Source: Phoebastria nigripes
Lineage: Eukaryota; Chordata; Aves; Procellariiformes; Diomedeidae
DNA length: 64,000 nt
NCBI GenBank assembly: GCA_035582835.1
Contig: JAYKAV010002441.1
Span: 515,252 to 579,251, forward strand
Reading direction: 5' to 3'
How positions within the stretch are numbered: position 1 is the first letter of the stretch; every line of letters starts with the position of its first letter. Shown piece by piece: positions 25,901-36,555 of this stretch. The notes beneath the pieces were generated by a model, which had not been told where the DNA came from, ran no database searches, and worked only from the letters and a program-made list of their open reading frames with translations. The translations under genes were made by a program, and so were the position numbers.

Positions 25901-28261
25901 CCCATGCACGATACCTGTACAGCCCAATGCAAGCAAAAAACTAGTAACAACCATCAGTGAACATAGCCAAACACAGGGCAGAAGGAACAGCCTGGCTCCA
26001 GTATCACTTAACCATTTTGAACACAGGACTATTAAAGGTACCTCTTTTTGTCATACCACAACCTGTGCTTCCATCCCTCAAGTACAACAGCACAGTCTTG
26101 ACACCGAAAGCTTTGGCTAACAAGAGCTCTTTCAGCAGTGGAGGACAGAATCAGACACATAAATTTTCTGTCTTCCCCATCAAAAGAAAACTCAAGGTCA
26201 CATTTGAGCAGTACAATGGGAGCGATGTTTTTCCAGTTACCGTTAGAAGGCACAGTGCTATCTACACCTGTGATGCACAAACACCACTCAGGTTTCTGGC
26301 ACTCTCAACCAGCAAGTCGAGACCTAGCTGGCACCCATTCCTTGTCCTTGAATACCACTTATACCAGTCCACCTGGGTTTCTAAATTTGAAAAAAAGGCT
26401 AGACAAAGCAATTAACATCCTGACTGTGGGTCACTGTTAGACAGAGGCAATACACCTGGATTTTGGAAAGTAGCATAATGCACACCACATCAAGGACACA
26501 GCCACCCAGTGGGAAGTAACGGACCTACTGACAGGCTTTAAGTGAAGCAGGAATGGGATGTGTACGCTCTAAAACTGCTGCGTAAAAGGATGGCTGCTAT
26601 GAAATCAAGGTCTGACCTGTTTCTTATTTGACAGCATATCAATGTGTTTGAGATTATACAGTAAAAGAAAACAGCATTCTCAGTATTTCTACCAGAGTTG
26701 AGGCATTTTCTTGTGCCTTTTGCTGAGGAGTTGAAACTTCTTCAGCTTTCCCTGTTTTTTGGTGGCAGGGTCTCCGTCCGCAGTAGGATTGCACATTAGA
26801 GAAAGGGATGGATGAAGGCAGTGTGCCACATGCTGTACCCGGAGGCAGTGGGAGATGTGCAAACCATTTGCCGAGGGGCATTTATTCCTCTGAAAGATTT
26901 AAAAGGAATAGGCTGGTCCCATTAAATCTGACAACTGGTCATTGTTTCCCAGCAGAAACTGACTCCAAAAGATTTGTCAGAAACCAGTTCAGTGGGGAAA
27001 TAATAATCCTACTTTATATTCTAGACAGAACTGCTTAAAATTCTCTTTGACCCAAGAAATTTTTACTTAAACTCCTTCTTTATATGTATAACCTGGATGT
27101 CACGTACACATTTACTCTGTGTTAAAGATGATCATGCATTCTGCTATTGCCTTCCATCAACTATGTTTGTTATTTTGTCTCATATAAAACTGCATATAAA
27201 CATCCCTTCTGTTAAAGCTCGAAATCTTAAAAGTGGCTGTAGCTTTCAACTGATGAGGTTTTTTACAAACCTTCCACTGAAACTTGTTTTATCTTTCTAT
27301 TTTTAAGAGGAGAAATGCATCCCACCAAGGCTATTTGTACTTCTGCCCTTTCAGATTCAAATGTAGCTTGAATGAAAGCACAAAATGCCTGTTAAGAAGC
27401 CACCTTAAGACCTCCACCACCTATGTTCGCTCCCCTACTTTTCCCTGGGACAAGGCTCTGTGTCTCAATTCCAGCGCTTCAAAAATGGGAATGTCATCAC
27501 TGTCTTACAGCAGGCACTGATCAGGAGGATGAGTAGGTTGGAGACTGCCAAGGGGCTCGGGGCATAAATGTACTGTGCAGTGCTGCACTAGAAACACCAG
27601 TGCCTGGCAGCACTATAACCGCAGAAGCCCGGTGCCACTTTTGATGGTAGATCAAGCCAGGCACAAAGCTACGCTGCTTCCCATTTTTAAACCCATCTGG
27701 TAATTCTGAACAGCTCTTGTCATGTTCAGCATGGGATACCTAGTATTGTGAACACCAAAGATGCACGTGTTGGCTTCTCATCTTTAAAAAAATGCTCCTC
27801 AGCATTATACTATACTGTGCTCTGAAAAAAAAAAAACAAATGCTTTTTCATGAGGAACTTTTGAAGGCTCTGGGTAACATGCGTGGGTTAAATGCAGGCA
27901 GTCCAGATACTATAGCTATCAGCTACAGCTGACCATGGGGAGTTTCCAGCACAAGAAAGTTGTAAATAACTCTTTATCACTTACGGATCTATTTCTGGAA
28001 TACTGTTTATCTTTCTCTTTGAAAGAAAAGCCTATTTTCTCAAAATGCTGTTGTTGCAGAGGATGCACTTTGGGATAAATGAAAGTCAAATGGCTCTTGA
28101 GTTTGTGTTTGTAATTTTTAGTGACAAAATTCAATTAGGAGCTGTATATGTAAATGCTAAGGCACTCAGTTATGTTTAAGCTAGTGTGAATATATAATCC
28201 TCTTACAGTCTAGATGATTTAATAGTCACTTTATTGAATAACTGTGCTTCTTTCCCCACAG

Positions 28262-28460
28262 GTAACACAGCTGAATACGGCAGTCCACAGACACAGGATT
28301 TAACTGGTTTGGAGGCCTTAAACTGAAACAGAGTTGGAATGATGCCACTTGGAAAAAGTCATCTTTTATGCACAAAATATTTATCATTTCAACCTCACCA
28401 GACACTTATGCAGAGACAGCTCTCTGAGAAAAGAGTTCTGTGCACAGAACTAACACAAAT
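28262..28460 (+). repeat. Duplicated segment, copy A, behind a splice-acceptor-like tract
   Basis: 28351-28450 matches 29522-29621 without gaps at 88 of 100 positions by my count. Copy A follows a C/T-rich tract ending in CCACAG at 28261, a good splice-acceptor shape. The core contains CACAAAATATTT and a longer shared stretch running from CTTATGCAGAGACAG to GAGTTCTGTGCAC. Read in one frame it gives TLMQRQLSEKRVLCTELT, and copy B gives a near-identical peptide. No donor is obvious. It may be a duplicated exon, a local duplication, or two copies of an unnamed dispersed repeat. Confidence 0.55.
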
Positions 28461-29459
28461 CAAATTAGTGCACTGAAGCTAAAGAGGCCACATTTAATCT
28501 CGTCTCTCAAAAGTTCTTCAAGAAGTCATTAAAAAGAAGTTTTACTTTTTTTTTTAACTCTCCCTAGGAATGACTAGGAAAATATGACAATGAATTCCCA
28601 AGGGTAGAAGTCACGGAGCTCCATTCAGAGACAGAAAAAAATATCACCACCCATCTGAATTATCTTTTTGAAATTCACCAGCTCTTTAAAAAGATGGAAA
28701 AACTAGAAAGTACATAAATGCTTTTTTGATTGAAAATCCTGTCAATGCCCTGTATGATTCCAGTCATGCACTATCCAATGTCATTCACTTGGAAACGGGC
28801 ACCAGTGAAGCTGCTAGCTACTTCAAGAAGCAGTGCACAGGTTATTGCATACCAGTGTGAAATCTAAGTATTTCTATTTTTAATATAAACTGGGCTTTTA
28901 AAAATGTTTTCCACAGGAACCATCTGTCTACAGATTTTTGTACAGACCAAGTCTCCTTTTTCCCTCCAAAACTGATGGACAATTTTAATCCTATCTTATT
29001 CTATCACAGTGCTCATTTATGCATGCAGAGGTATCCATAATGCAACACTACTCTAGGAGAGCAATAAAGACCTCAGGAAGTTTTCCCTCAACCCCAAATG
29101 CATTTTTATAGCTCAAAAAATTGATTTATGATTTGAAACTAACTGTAGTCTAAATCTCCTAAACTTAGCCTTTGCCAGCCTCTTCTTGGAGGAAAACAGC
29201 AGCAGAACTAGGAGACCAACATGTTCAGCCTGTGCAGCATATGGGGAGTAACATGCAGCAAAGAGATATGAAAGCAATATAGGGAAAAGGAAGGGTGACC
29301 ACTTGTAAGGAATCAATAATATATTAGTGCCTTGCAGTACTTTTCATGATGGAATTCCCTAATTTCCTTTTCCAATTCTTTTTCACTAAACCTAAATAAA
29401 ATCTTCTGAATTAAAAAAAAAAAAGAACTTTTGCCATGGAAGATTTCCTGAAAACGGCC

Positions 29460-29476
29460 TTTTTTTTTTTTTTTTT
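29460..29476 (+). repeat. T17 homopolymer before copy B
   Basis: Seventeen T residues followed by GCAG, giving a splice-acceptor-like or retroposon-like context. An A12 run at 29413-29424 lies 35 bases upstream, so the two could pair as a hairpin. Confidence 0.85.
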
Positions 29477-29521
29477 GCAGGTTTTTCTTCAGATGCAAAG
29501 GAGTTCTAGAACAGTTATAAT

Positions 29522-29631
29522 GGAAAAAATTATGTTTTATGCACAAAATATTTGTCATTTGAAGCTGACAAGGCTCTTATGCAGAGACAGTTCTCTGAGA
29601 AAAGAGTTCTGTGCACGGAACTGACTCTAAA
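29522..29631 (+). repeat. Duplicated segment, copy B
   Basis: Ungapped partner of copy A at an offset of 1171 bases. Most of the 12 differences fall in the first 60 positions, and the last 40 positions are nearly identical (two differences). Its reading gives ALMQRQFSEKRVLCTELT, which preserves the peptide of copy A with conservative change. The T17-GCAG tract lies 42 bases upstream, whereas copy A lies 90 bases after its acceptor. Confidence 0.6.
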
Positions 29632-29780
29632 TACTCTGGATGCCAATATTTGCTTTTGCCTTTCAAGTAGCAACGTTGTATTCTACTTTTCCATTTCAAA
29701 CTGTAGTGCACTATTAAAGTTGTGCATTCCCAATTCTTATATCTAATTAATATTTAAATATTTTTTTCTCAACATTGCAG

Positions 29781-29824
29781 CAGCTGGCATTGTTTTACAC
29801 TCTCAGCTTTCCCTCAGAGAAGTG
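29781..29824 (+). other. Candidate 44-nt exon (splice signals only)
   Basis: A T-rich tract ending in ACATTGCAG (AG at 29779-29780) precedes 44 bases that are followed by GTAAGT at 29825, close to an ideal donor. All three frames are open across it. Both signals are strong, but there is no family evidence and 44 bases is short. Confidence 0.25.
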
Positions 29825-30564
29825 GTAAGTTTCTAGCCTTCACAACTCTAGGTAAAACTCAATATATCAACAACACCAGCTTGAAACCCTGGAGGCATGC
29901 AGAAATAGAAAGATTTTTTTTTAAAGTCATAATTTTGAGTACCTAGTTCACNATGGTTAATAACTTGGGATTGGCAATCTTGAAACAACTGAACTAGAAG
30001 TGCTCAGCTGAAGTGAGATTTTTTAAAAGATAAGTTTATGCAGTGAATTATTAAAAAAGCAGGCTCCATTATTGCTTTAAATAACAGCTCAGGTCTCTGA
30101 GCAGACATCTAGATAGCTACTTTGTTGGTTTTATGAGAGAGGCATGGATAAACGAACAGCAATTTAACTTAAAAATGACCAAGGAATTCCAAACCAATTA
30201 GGGTTGGAAGATGCTCCGTCAGTGGAAGCTTTTACTGAAAGCACTTTCCCAAGTTTCCCATGGCATTTTGATTTAAAGGAATGACGTTTTTTAGAGTTTT
30301 TCTGCTGTAAATATTCAACTCAGTTAAGCAGAAGAAGCAGTACTACTGCCTGACATAACGAGCGTTTGTCCAAACAGCAGTGAATAATAAAATGCAGAAA
30401 AATACACACCATGAACACAATTGAACCTAATGGTTCATCATTTGCTCCCAGGTCTACATTGCCAGCACTGCTCGGAGGCTTTAACATATTTTGGGTGTTC
30501 GCAGGTCCCATTTGGTATAGCACACGTGCCTTCTTGGTGGCCTGTGAGGGCCTGGAAGTGCTTT

Positions 30565-30640
30565 GGTCCCCATTTCACAGGCACAGAATAAAAGGCTTGG
30601 GAAAGCCAGGTGACTTGCACAGAGTCAGACAGTGTCTGCA
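30565..30640 (-). repeat. MIR-like ancient SINE fragment
   Basis: The plus strand resembles the reverse complement of the MIR core. It has CCCCATTTCACAG, an A-rich stretch, then AGGTGACTTGCACAGAGTCA in place of the MIR 'aagtgacttgcccaaggtcacacag'. The order and spacing fit MIR and the divergence fits its great age. Confidence 0.5.
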
Positions 30641-33608
30641 CGGCCATGTCCCCTGCTTGCACCCACCCTGCAAGGGGGCCAAGAGGGCTGCTCGAGGCAT
30701 CACCCCCCCGGGCAGCGGGAGGTGTCCTCCCGCTCCTGCAGATGGAAGATGGGATCACTAAAGCACAAGCACTTCCCACTTCCCAGCTGTAGCACACTCC
30801 AAGCACAGGAGAACCTTCACCCTCCCAGCCACCTTTCCAGTTAGCACCTCTTAGCAGCCTCTTTACATGTACCCTTGAGGGTGGAGGCCCAAAACTCCAG
30901 CTAAGACGTGTGGGAATTGCTTACGAGACCAGCCCTTGAGACTATACTTGTTTCAAGGATTAGACTGAAGCAGTTTGGTCTGTTTTGTAACATAGCTTCC
31001 CATTTTAATAATTGCCTTTGTTACCCCAGCAGTAGAATTAAAACTGTGTATCTTTCTTTGGTTGCTGCCTTATTCGTGACCACGGTGCTATGTGTGTGTT
31101 TGCCACCGCATCAGCATGCTTCTCGTTCCTCCAGGGCACTCAACAGGAGCAACTTCTGCTCTGTTTAAACCATCTGAGCAAGGTGATCCCTAGACTTGTT
31201 TTCCTGTTGCCCGTGGCAATTTTTGGGTCTTGTGGCATAAAATTCTCTTTAAAAAGCCCTGGCAGTTTGACTTGGACACTGGAGATAGAAGAAGAAGAAT
31301 AGTAACAATAACAATAATAATAAGGAAAATAATTTTCTTCTGATTTTGTTGTGCTCAGTTGTAGGGCCACTTCTCCCAAATCAAGCTATCACTATATCAG
31401 GCATGCAGAGGAAGACAGGCCGGTTGGCAGCACAGTCATACTGCAAACAAGCGACAGGAAGGTACAGAAGTTGCAAAAAAAGAGGGTACTTGGACAAGGT
31501 TGTATTAGAGTTTTTTGCTAAACTTTTGATTAAATATCCATAGCAACCATACAATATGTTGTCCTCCATATAAAATGGAAGGTATAGAAGAGAAAGGGAT
31601 TGAGTGAATTTCTTTATTAAGAAAGGAGTTTGTCTGCAATGTATTAAAACTTTGTTTCCGTGCTCATAATCCCTTGCAGTTCAATGCTTAGTAAAACTTC
31701 CTAATGTCATGTCTGTAGTTTGCCATTTATGCTTGTAATGTGATCGATAAATAGAGCTTGGTAGCCTTTTACTATGGGTTTTAAATTAGCAACACTTTTT
31801 TGGTAAACTCTGAGTGAATCAACTCTTTCCATTTTCATTGTTCCTCAGAAATAAAGATCAACGATAAAAATCTACTAAAAATTTGCGGTACAAACTGGTA
31901 GAAGAGGAAGGCGTGGTCTTTTTAGCACTATGGACAGGGGGATTCATGCAAGCATGCTCCCAGTAAGTCCAGACTGGTTTTGAAAAGGGGCCGGAACTGA
32001 GCTGAGTGGTGAATGGGAAGAGGCTGTCCTTGCAACTTTGTCAGAGAGGGAGTGAGGAGATGCATGGTGGAAAGAAGGAACCGCCAATCAGTACATATTA
32101 CTGCACAAACAATATGTTAGAGCAGGTACCTCTGTAGCAAAATCAAAGGGAAATTATTATTATTATTAAAAGGTTACTTGCCCCGAGGGAGTCTTATTAG
32201 GAATATTTGCCAAATGGAAATGGATGGTTGAACCATACCCAAGTGCAGTGATGGAGATTGCTATCGGATCTGTTGGCAGTTTCATTCCTGCAATGGCCAG
32301 ACGCCCAAGCGAAACATCACACAGGGACATAATTCTCACAGCAACGTTGTCACTTAATATTGCAGAGTGACCAGTGGTCTCATAAAGACAGGCAAAAAGT
32401 GCTGACTTTTAGAAAGGCTGTTGATTCTTCCAGCAGCCATTTCTTCATGGCTCTGCATAAAATGTTAATGCCATGACATTTGTTGAAGGCTTAAATCATC
32501 CTAATGAAACAGGAACCGTTACTGAACTAATTCATCCCAGCATGTTCCACTGCAGATCTTTTATCAGTGGTTTTAAGATAATGAAATTATAATATGAAAA
32601 ACGTGTCGTTTTCCAGTGAGAATTAACCATATGCAGTTTTATCTGTTTATTTAAGAACTTGTGTAGTTCCCACCACATATTATCTGAACTGAGCCCTGCT
32701 ATTTAGAAACAGAAATTAGTTGTATTTCTTTCACAAATTTCTTTTTTCCTTAGCATGTAGGTGAAGTATTTCAGAATTACTTCAGTGCGGGGAGAGTCAA
32801 TAACAGGATTATCCCTAACTATTCAGGGAACTCCCCAAACCACTAAAAAAACTAGGGCTGGAAAAGGACATTCTGGCATGATTTGAGATAGCTTTAGTTT
32901 CATGCAGTGTATGATGAAGCAGAACCCAGTGCATCTGGGTAAATAAAGGAACAAAGCCTGAAAGGGGAAGAGCTAATAAGGTGCAATTTTTCTCAGTCTC
33001 TCTGAACTTGCACAAAACTGAGAAATGAATGCATTCAAATGGGCAAGTTAAAAACCGGATGTTTTTCTGCCTCTGCTTCAATGAAGTGTAAGGTAATAGA
33101 AATTCTTGCATCGTGAATTAAAAGAGGCACCTGAAGTTCTTCTTCTTTTGAGTAAGAAGTGAACAGACCCCTATTCCAAGATATATCATGCCAAATTACT
33201 TTGCTATTAGTAGGGTTTGTATGTTTCTTTTTTTTTCCTTTTCTATGCAAAAATACACTTCCAGAAATTCTTCAGGTCACTGCTGAGATGAAAACATGGG
33301 AAACCCTACTAAAAAGGTTGCTATTTATCAAATAACAGCAACTGTTACAACAAAGGTTTTTACCAAAGTCTTTGGTATAACAAGATCTTAATTAAAAACC
33401 ATAAAAACCTGCAGAGTGACAACAGAAGAAGGCCCCTCCAAAATAAGACCATCACAGTTTTACTCCCAGCCATCTATGATCCTCTTGGTGAGTCTGAACG
33501 ATTCCTATCTGTGAAGCGCAATGTCAAATAAAATGCACGAAGAACAGCCAGCAGCCCATAAATGTGTGTGTATATGTGTTCATAAATGGGAGTCCCCAGG
33601 CTAGTTTT

Positions 33609-33635
33609 ACACGCGTGTGTGTGTACACACACACA
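33609..33635. repeat. TG/CA palindrome with Z-DNA potential
   Basis: Twenty-seven bases alternate strictly between purine and pyrimidine. Within them (GT)5 at 33615-33624 is followed directly by (AC)5 at 33625-33634, a perfect 20-bp palindrome. AT/TG-rich simple sequence surrounds it from about 33555 to 33710. Confidence 0.85.
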
Positions 33636-35973
33636 AATGTATATATACACGTAGGTATAAATATGTGTATATATATGCATATAAAAGAGAGTGTGTGTAA
33701 CTAAAGTTACAGTTATACATACTGCTGTATGTCATTATGAATATCAAATCTTCTTACAGAAATCTGCTATAAGGGTGGGAGGTGTGAGGAAACGACCGCA
33801 TGATTGCTATATAGACTCTCAAAGGTGAATGTTTAATGAAACTGCCCCAGCAACCTACCAGAACAGTTATAGGAAGAGAAGTCCACTGGGCTACAGTAAG
33901 AGACAAGGGAGAACCTGGCACAATAAATCAGTGTCCAAGTCATGCCATTATGCCATTCAACTGGCACTAGTTTCTGTTGATGCCACTACTGCTGTAGGCG
34001 TTGCCTTAGCAAGAAGGGATTCTTTCTACAGTAAACATGGAGTCAGTGAAATGAATTGCTGTGGCAACAGGTGCTCTGCTTTTCACTCACAGAATGCTGA
34101 AATTTAGCTTTCCAGAACAAGTGGACGTAAGGCAAGTACACAAGTAATACCAGTGATCTGTCTCTGAGATGAGCCCTTCGGGTTGTCTGCTGAACAGGTC
34201 AGTGGCATCACCTCAGGCACATCAGCTCCAAAGCTGCACATCAAGTGTGTGGCAGAGTCAGCAGAGGAAACGGAGAAGGAAAGCAGACCACAGTGCTGCA
34301 TTTAAGTCTGTTTGACCCGCCAATCCACACCTGAAAATCTGGGTCACTCTTTTTCATTCTGCCAGGCACATTTCTGAAAAAAACATGGGTATGTCTCCAT
34401 CCATCCTCCCACAGTTCCCATTGTTGATCTCCCTCTCACTTACCACTGGCAAACCCTAAATCTTACTTAGAAGATGAGATCTTTAATCTTGGACCAAGTG
34501 AAGCATCTTTTTTGATCTAAGACTTACAGTGGAAGAATTAAATTAAAACCCTGCCTGCCCTGACCTAGCTCCTAAATCTTACAAATTGCAAATGTTCCCT
34601 CTTGATTTACTTCCAAGGCGTTTCTCGGAAAACAGATTATTTTATTCCTACAAGCTTAATGTCCACCAACTTCACCCTTGGCATCTCTCAAGAGATTGTT
34701 TAGACTGTCTTACACTAAAGGGGCAGGTTGAACTCCTGAGAAACACTGGTGTTATATCAGTGAAAGACTTAGTGTGATGAACTATGAAGCAAAGCCTTAC
34801 CCTTGCCTGCTGTCTAAGTGAGAATATATACCGTTTCTTGCTACTCTGCAAGACTTCTGTGTCTAAGAAGTGCTGCTCTACTGAGTTTTAACATCTTGTT
34901 TTATTTTGCATAAGGATCACTGCTATCCCACAGCCTCGTAAGAATTTCAAAGGCTTTTGCAGAGTAACTGAAATGAGTGCAAATGCCCGCATTTGCCCAA
35001 AGGCATTAAAGTCCTCACTCAGGGAATCTGTACACCAGCCAAGCCAGGTCTGGAGCAAAGGGTTTACTGCTTGCATGAACGTACCACTTGATACATGCCT
35101 ACACTCATGCAGCAGCTACTAATGCCACATGACTCTGGCCATGAGGGAGCCCTATGGAGATAAACAGCAGCTACGTGGACATTATTCATGCTCGTGCTGT
35201 CAGGCTTTTTGTCTCTGACAGCACGCTGCCAAGTGAGTTTTGTGAAGCCTGAGGCTGCGAATAGCTCCTTCTTGAGAGTCTGAAAGGCAACACTCAGGTG
35301 CTGTGAACTCAAGTAGTTAGACGTTTATAGGCATGGAAACTAACTTTTAGTCAGACTGAATTTAGACTCAACACACTTCAGTGCGTCTGGTCAGTCAAAT
35401 TAAGACTTGTACAAATAAGAGAGCGTACAGGCTGCAACTTCTCTTCTGAAGCAGTAGTGCTAAATGCAGATAGGTACTGCTAACGCAGATTGATTCACAA
35501 CAGAACAAAGTGTCTAGACAGGTGGATAAATCATGATAGCTTTTGAACAGGAACGAAGTTTCTATTGTTCGTTTTTTTTAAATCATTCCTATGCACTATA
35601 AGCCACAGCCAGTTTAACCTGAGTGCAAGCATTTGTGTCAAGATGAGAGTGCCAAAGCCTGCGAAGAAGACTGAGCAAGCAAACCAGGGACAGGAGGGCA
35701 CTGGGGGAAACCCTCTTTCCACAGCCGCACCGGAAGCCTCACTCCCAGCCTTGCGGCAGCTTCTGGGTTGGCACTCCCTCCTGACTTGGCAATGCAGTTC
35801 ACTACCAGCTAAGGAGCAACTTAATGATTCAAAATGGAGTTAGGCAGTGCAAAACTGAATTCTTCTAGCAGAGTCCACAGTTGCCTGTGGTGCTCTGCAC
35901 CCTGCACACAGAGGACGTTAGCTTGCTCAAGCCAAAGAGTTTAACAAGACAATTGTAATTTCTGACCCTCTAT

Positions 35974-36119
35974 TGTGATTTAACCCGGCAGGCAGCTAAA
36001 CACCACACAGCTGTTCACTCACTCCCCCCACCTCAGTGGGATGGGGGAGAGAATTGGCGGGAGTGGGAAATAAGATCCATGGGCTGAGATAAAGACAGTT
36101 TAATAGAACAGAAAAGGGA

Positions 36120-36187
<68 letters not shown>

Positions 36188-36555
36188 GAATATACAAAAT
36201 AAGTGATGCACAATGCAATTGCTCACCACCCACTGACCAGCCAGTTCCCGAGCAGCGGCCCCTGGCCAGCTTTCCTCTAGTTTATATACTGAGCATGACG
36301 TCATATGATATGGAATACCCCTTTGGCCAGTTCGGGTCAGCTGTCTTGGCTGTGCCCCCTCCCAACTTCTTGTGCATCTCCAGCCTTCTCAGTTGGTAGA
36401 GCATGAGAAGCTGCAAAGTCCTTGACTAGGGTAAGCACTACTTAGCAACAACTAAAACATCAGTGTGTTATCAACATTATTTTCATACTAAATCCAAAAC
36501 GCAGCACTATACCAGCTACTAGGAAGAAAATTAACTCTATCCCAGCCAAAACCCA
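35974..36555 (-). mobile_element. Solo LTR of an endogenous retrovirus (copy 1)
   Basis: Shares its whole layout with the copy at 49.3 kb. In sense (minus) order it opens with TTTTGGCTGGGATAGAGTT. It then has a CRE TGACGTCA (36296-36303), a TATATAAA box eight bases further on, a trinucleotide repeat, an ATTAAA polyadenylation signal before TGTCTTTATC, and ends near GGGTTAAATCACA. No gag, pol or env sequence adjoins it, so it is a solo LTR. The type is common in birds. I suspect ERVL-like but cannot prove it. No clear target-site duplication is visible, so the ends are approximate. Confidence 0.85.
36121..36183. repeat. Compound microsatellite (AGT)12(AAT)9 inside LTR copy 1
   Basis: Twelve AGT units run to 36156 and nine AAT units run from 36157 to 36183. 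The other LTR copy has an AAT run only at the same site, so the array grew after or during LTR spread. Translation on the minus strand gives a long poly-Tyr or poly-Leu run, which is an artefact. Confidence 0.95.

Larger units (their letters stand above)
19260..28260. other. Non-coding stretch, GC-rich only in its first 350 bases
   Basis: The region from 19260 to about 19600 stays GC-rich like the gene before it and may be the 3' flank of the same duplicated or inserted unit. Beyond it the sequence returns to AT-rich, gene-free DNA. It holds the G-rich GGTTT repeat at 20260, an old reptile/bird-type repeat at 22934, and a single N at 19812. Open frames such as 23737-24207 and 25701-26120 show no domains. 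Confidence 0.5.
29831..35973. other. Non-coding stretch with simple repeats
   Basis: No gene is recognised. It holds a MIR-like fragment at 30565, AAT/ATT-rich simple sequence at 31296-31330 and 32154-32168, the TG/CA palindrome at 33609, and an N at 29952. The GC-richer patch at 30500-30760 contains overlapping frames without domains. Confidence 0.5.

Noticed and set aside
35996..36304. Minus-strand frame with a long tyrosine or leucine run
   Set aside because: It is the translation of the AGT/AAT microsatellite inside solo LTR copy 1.
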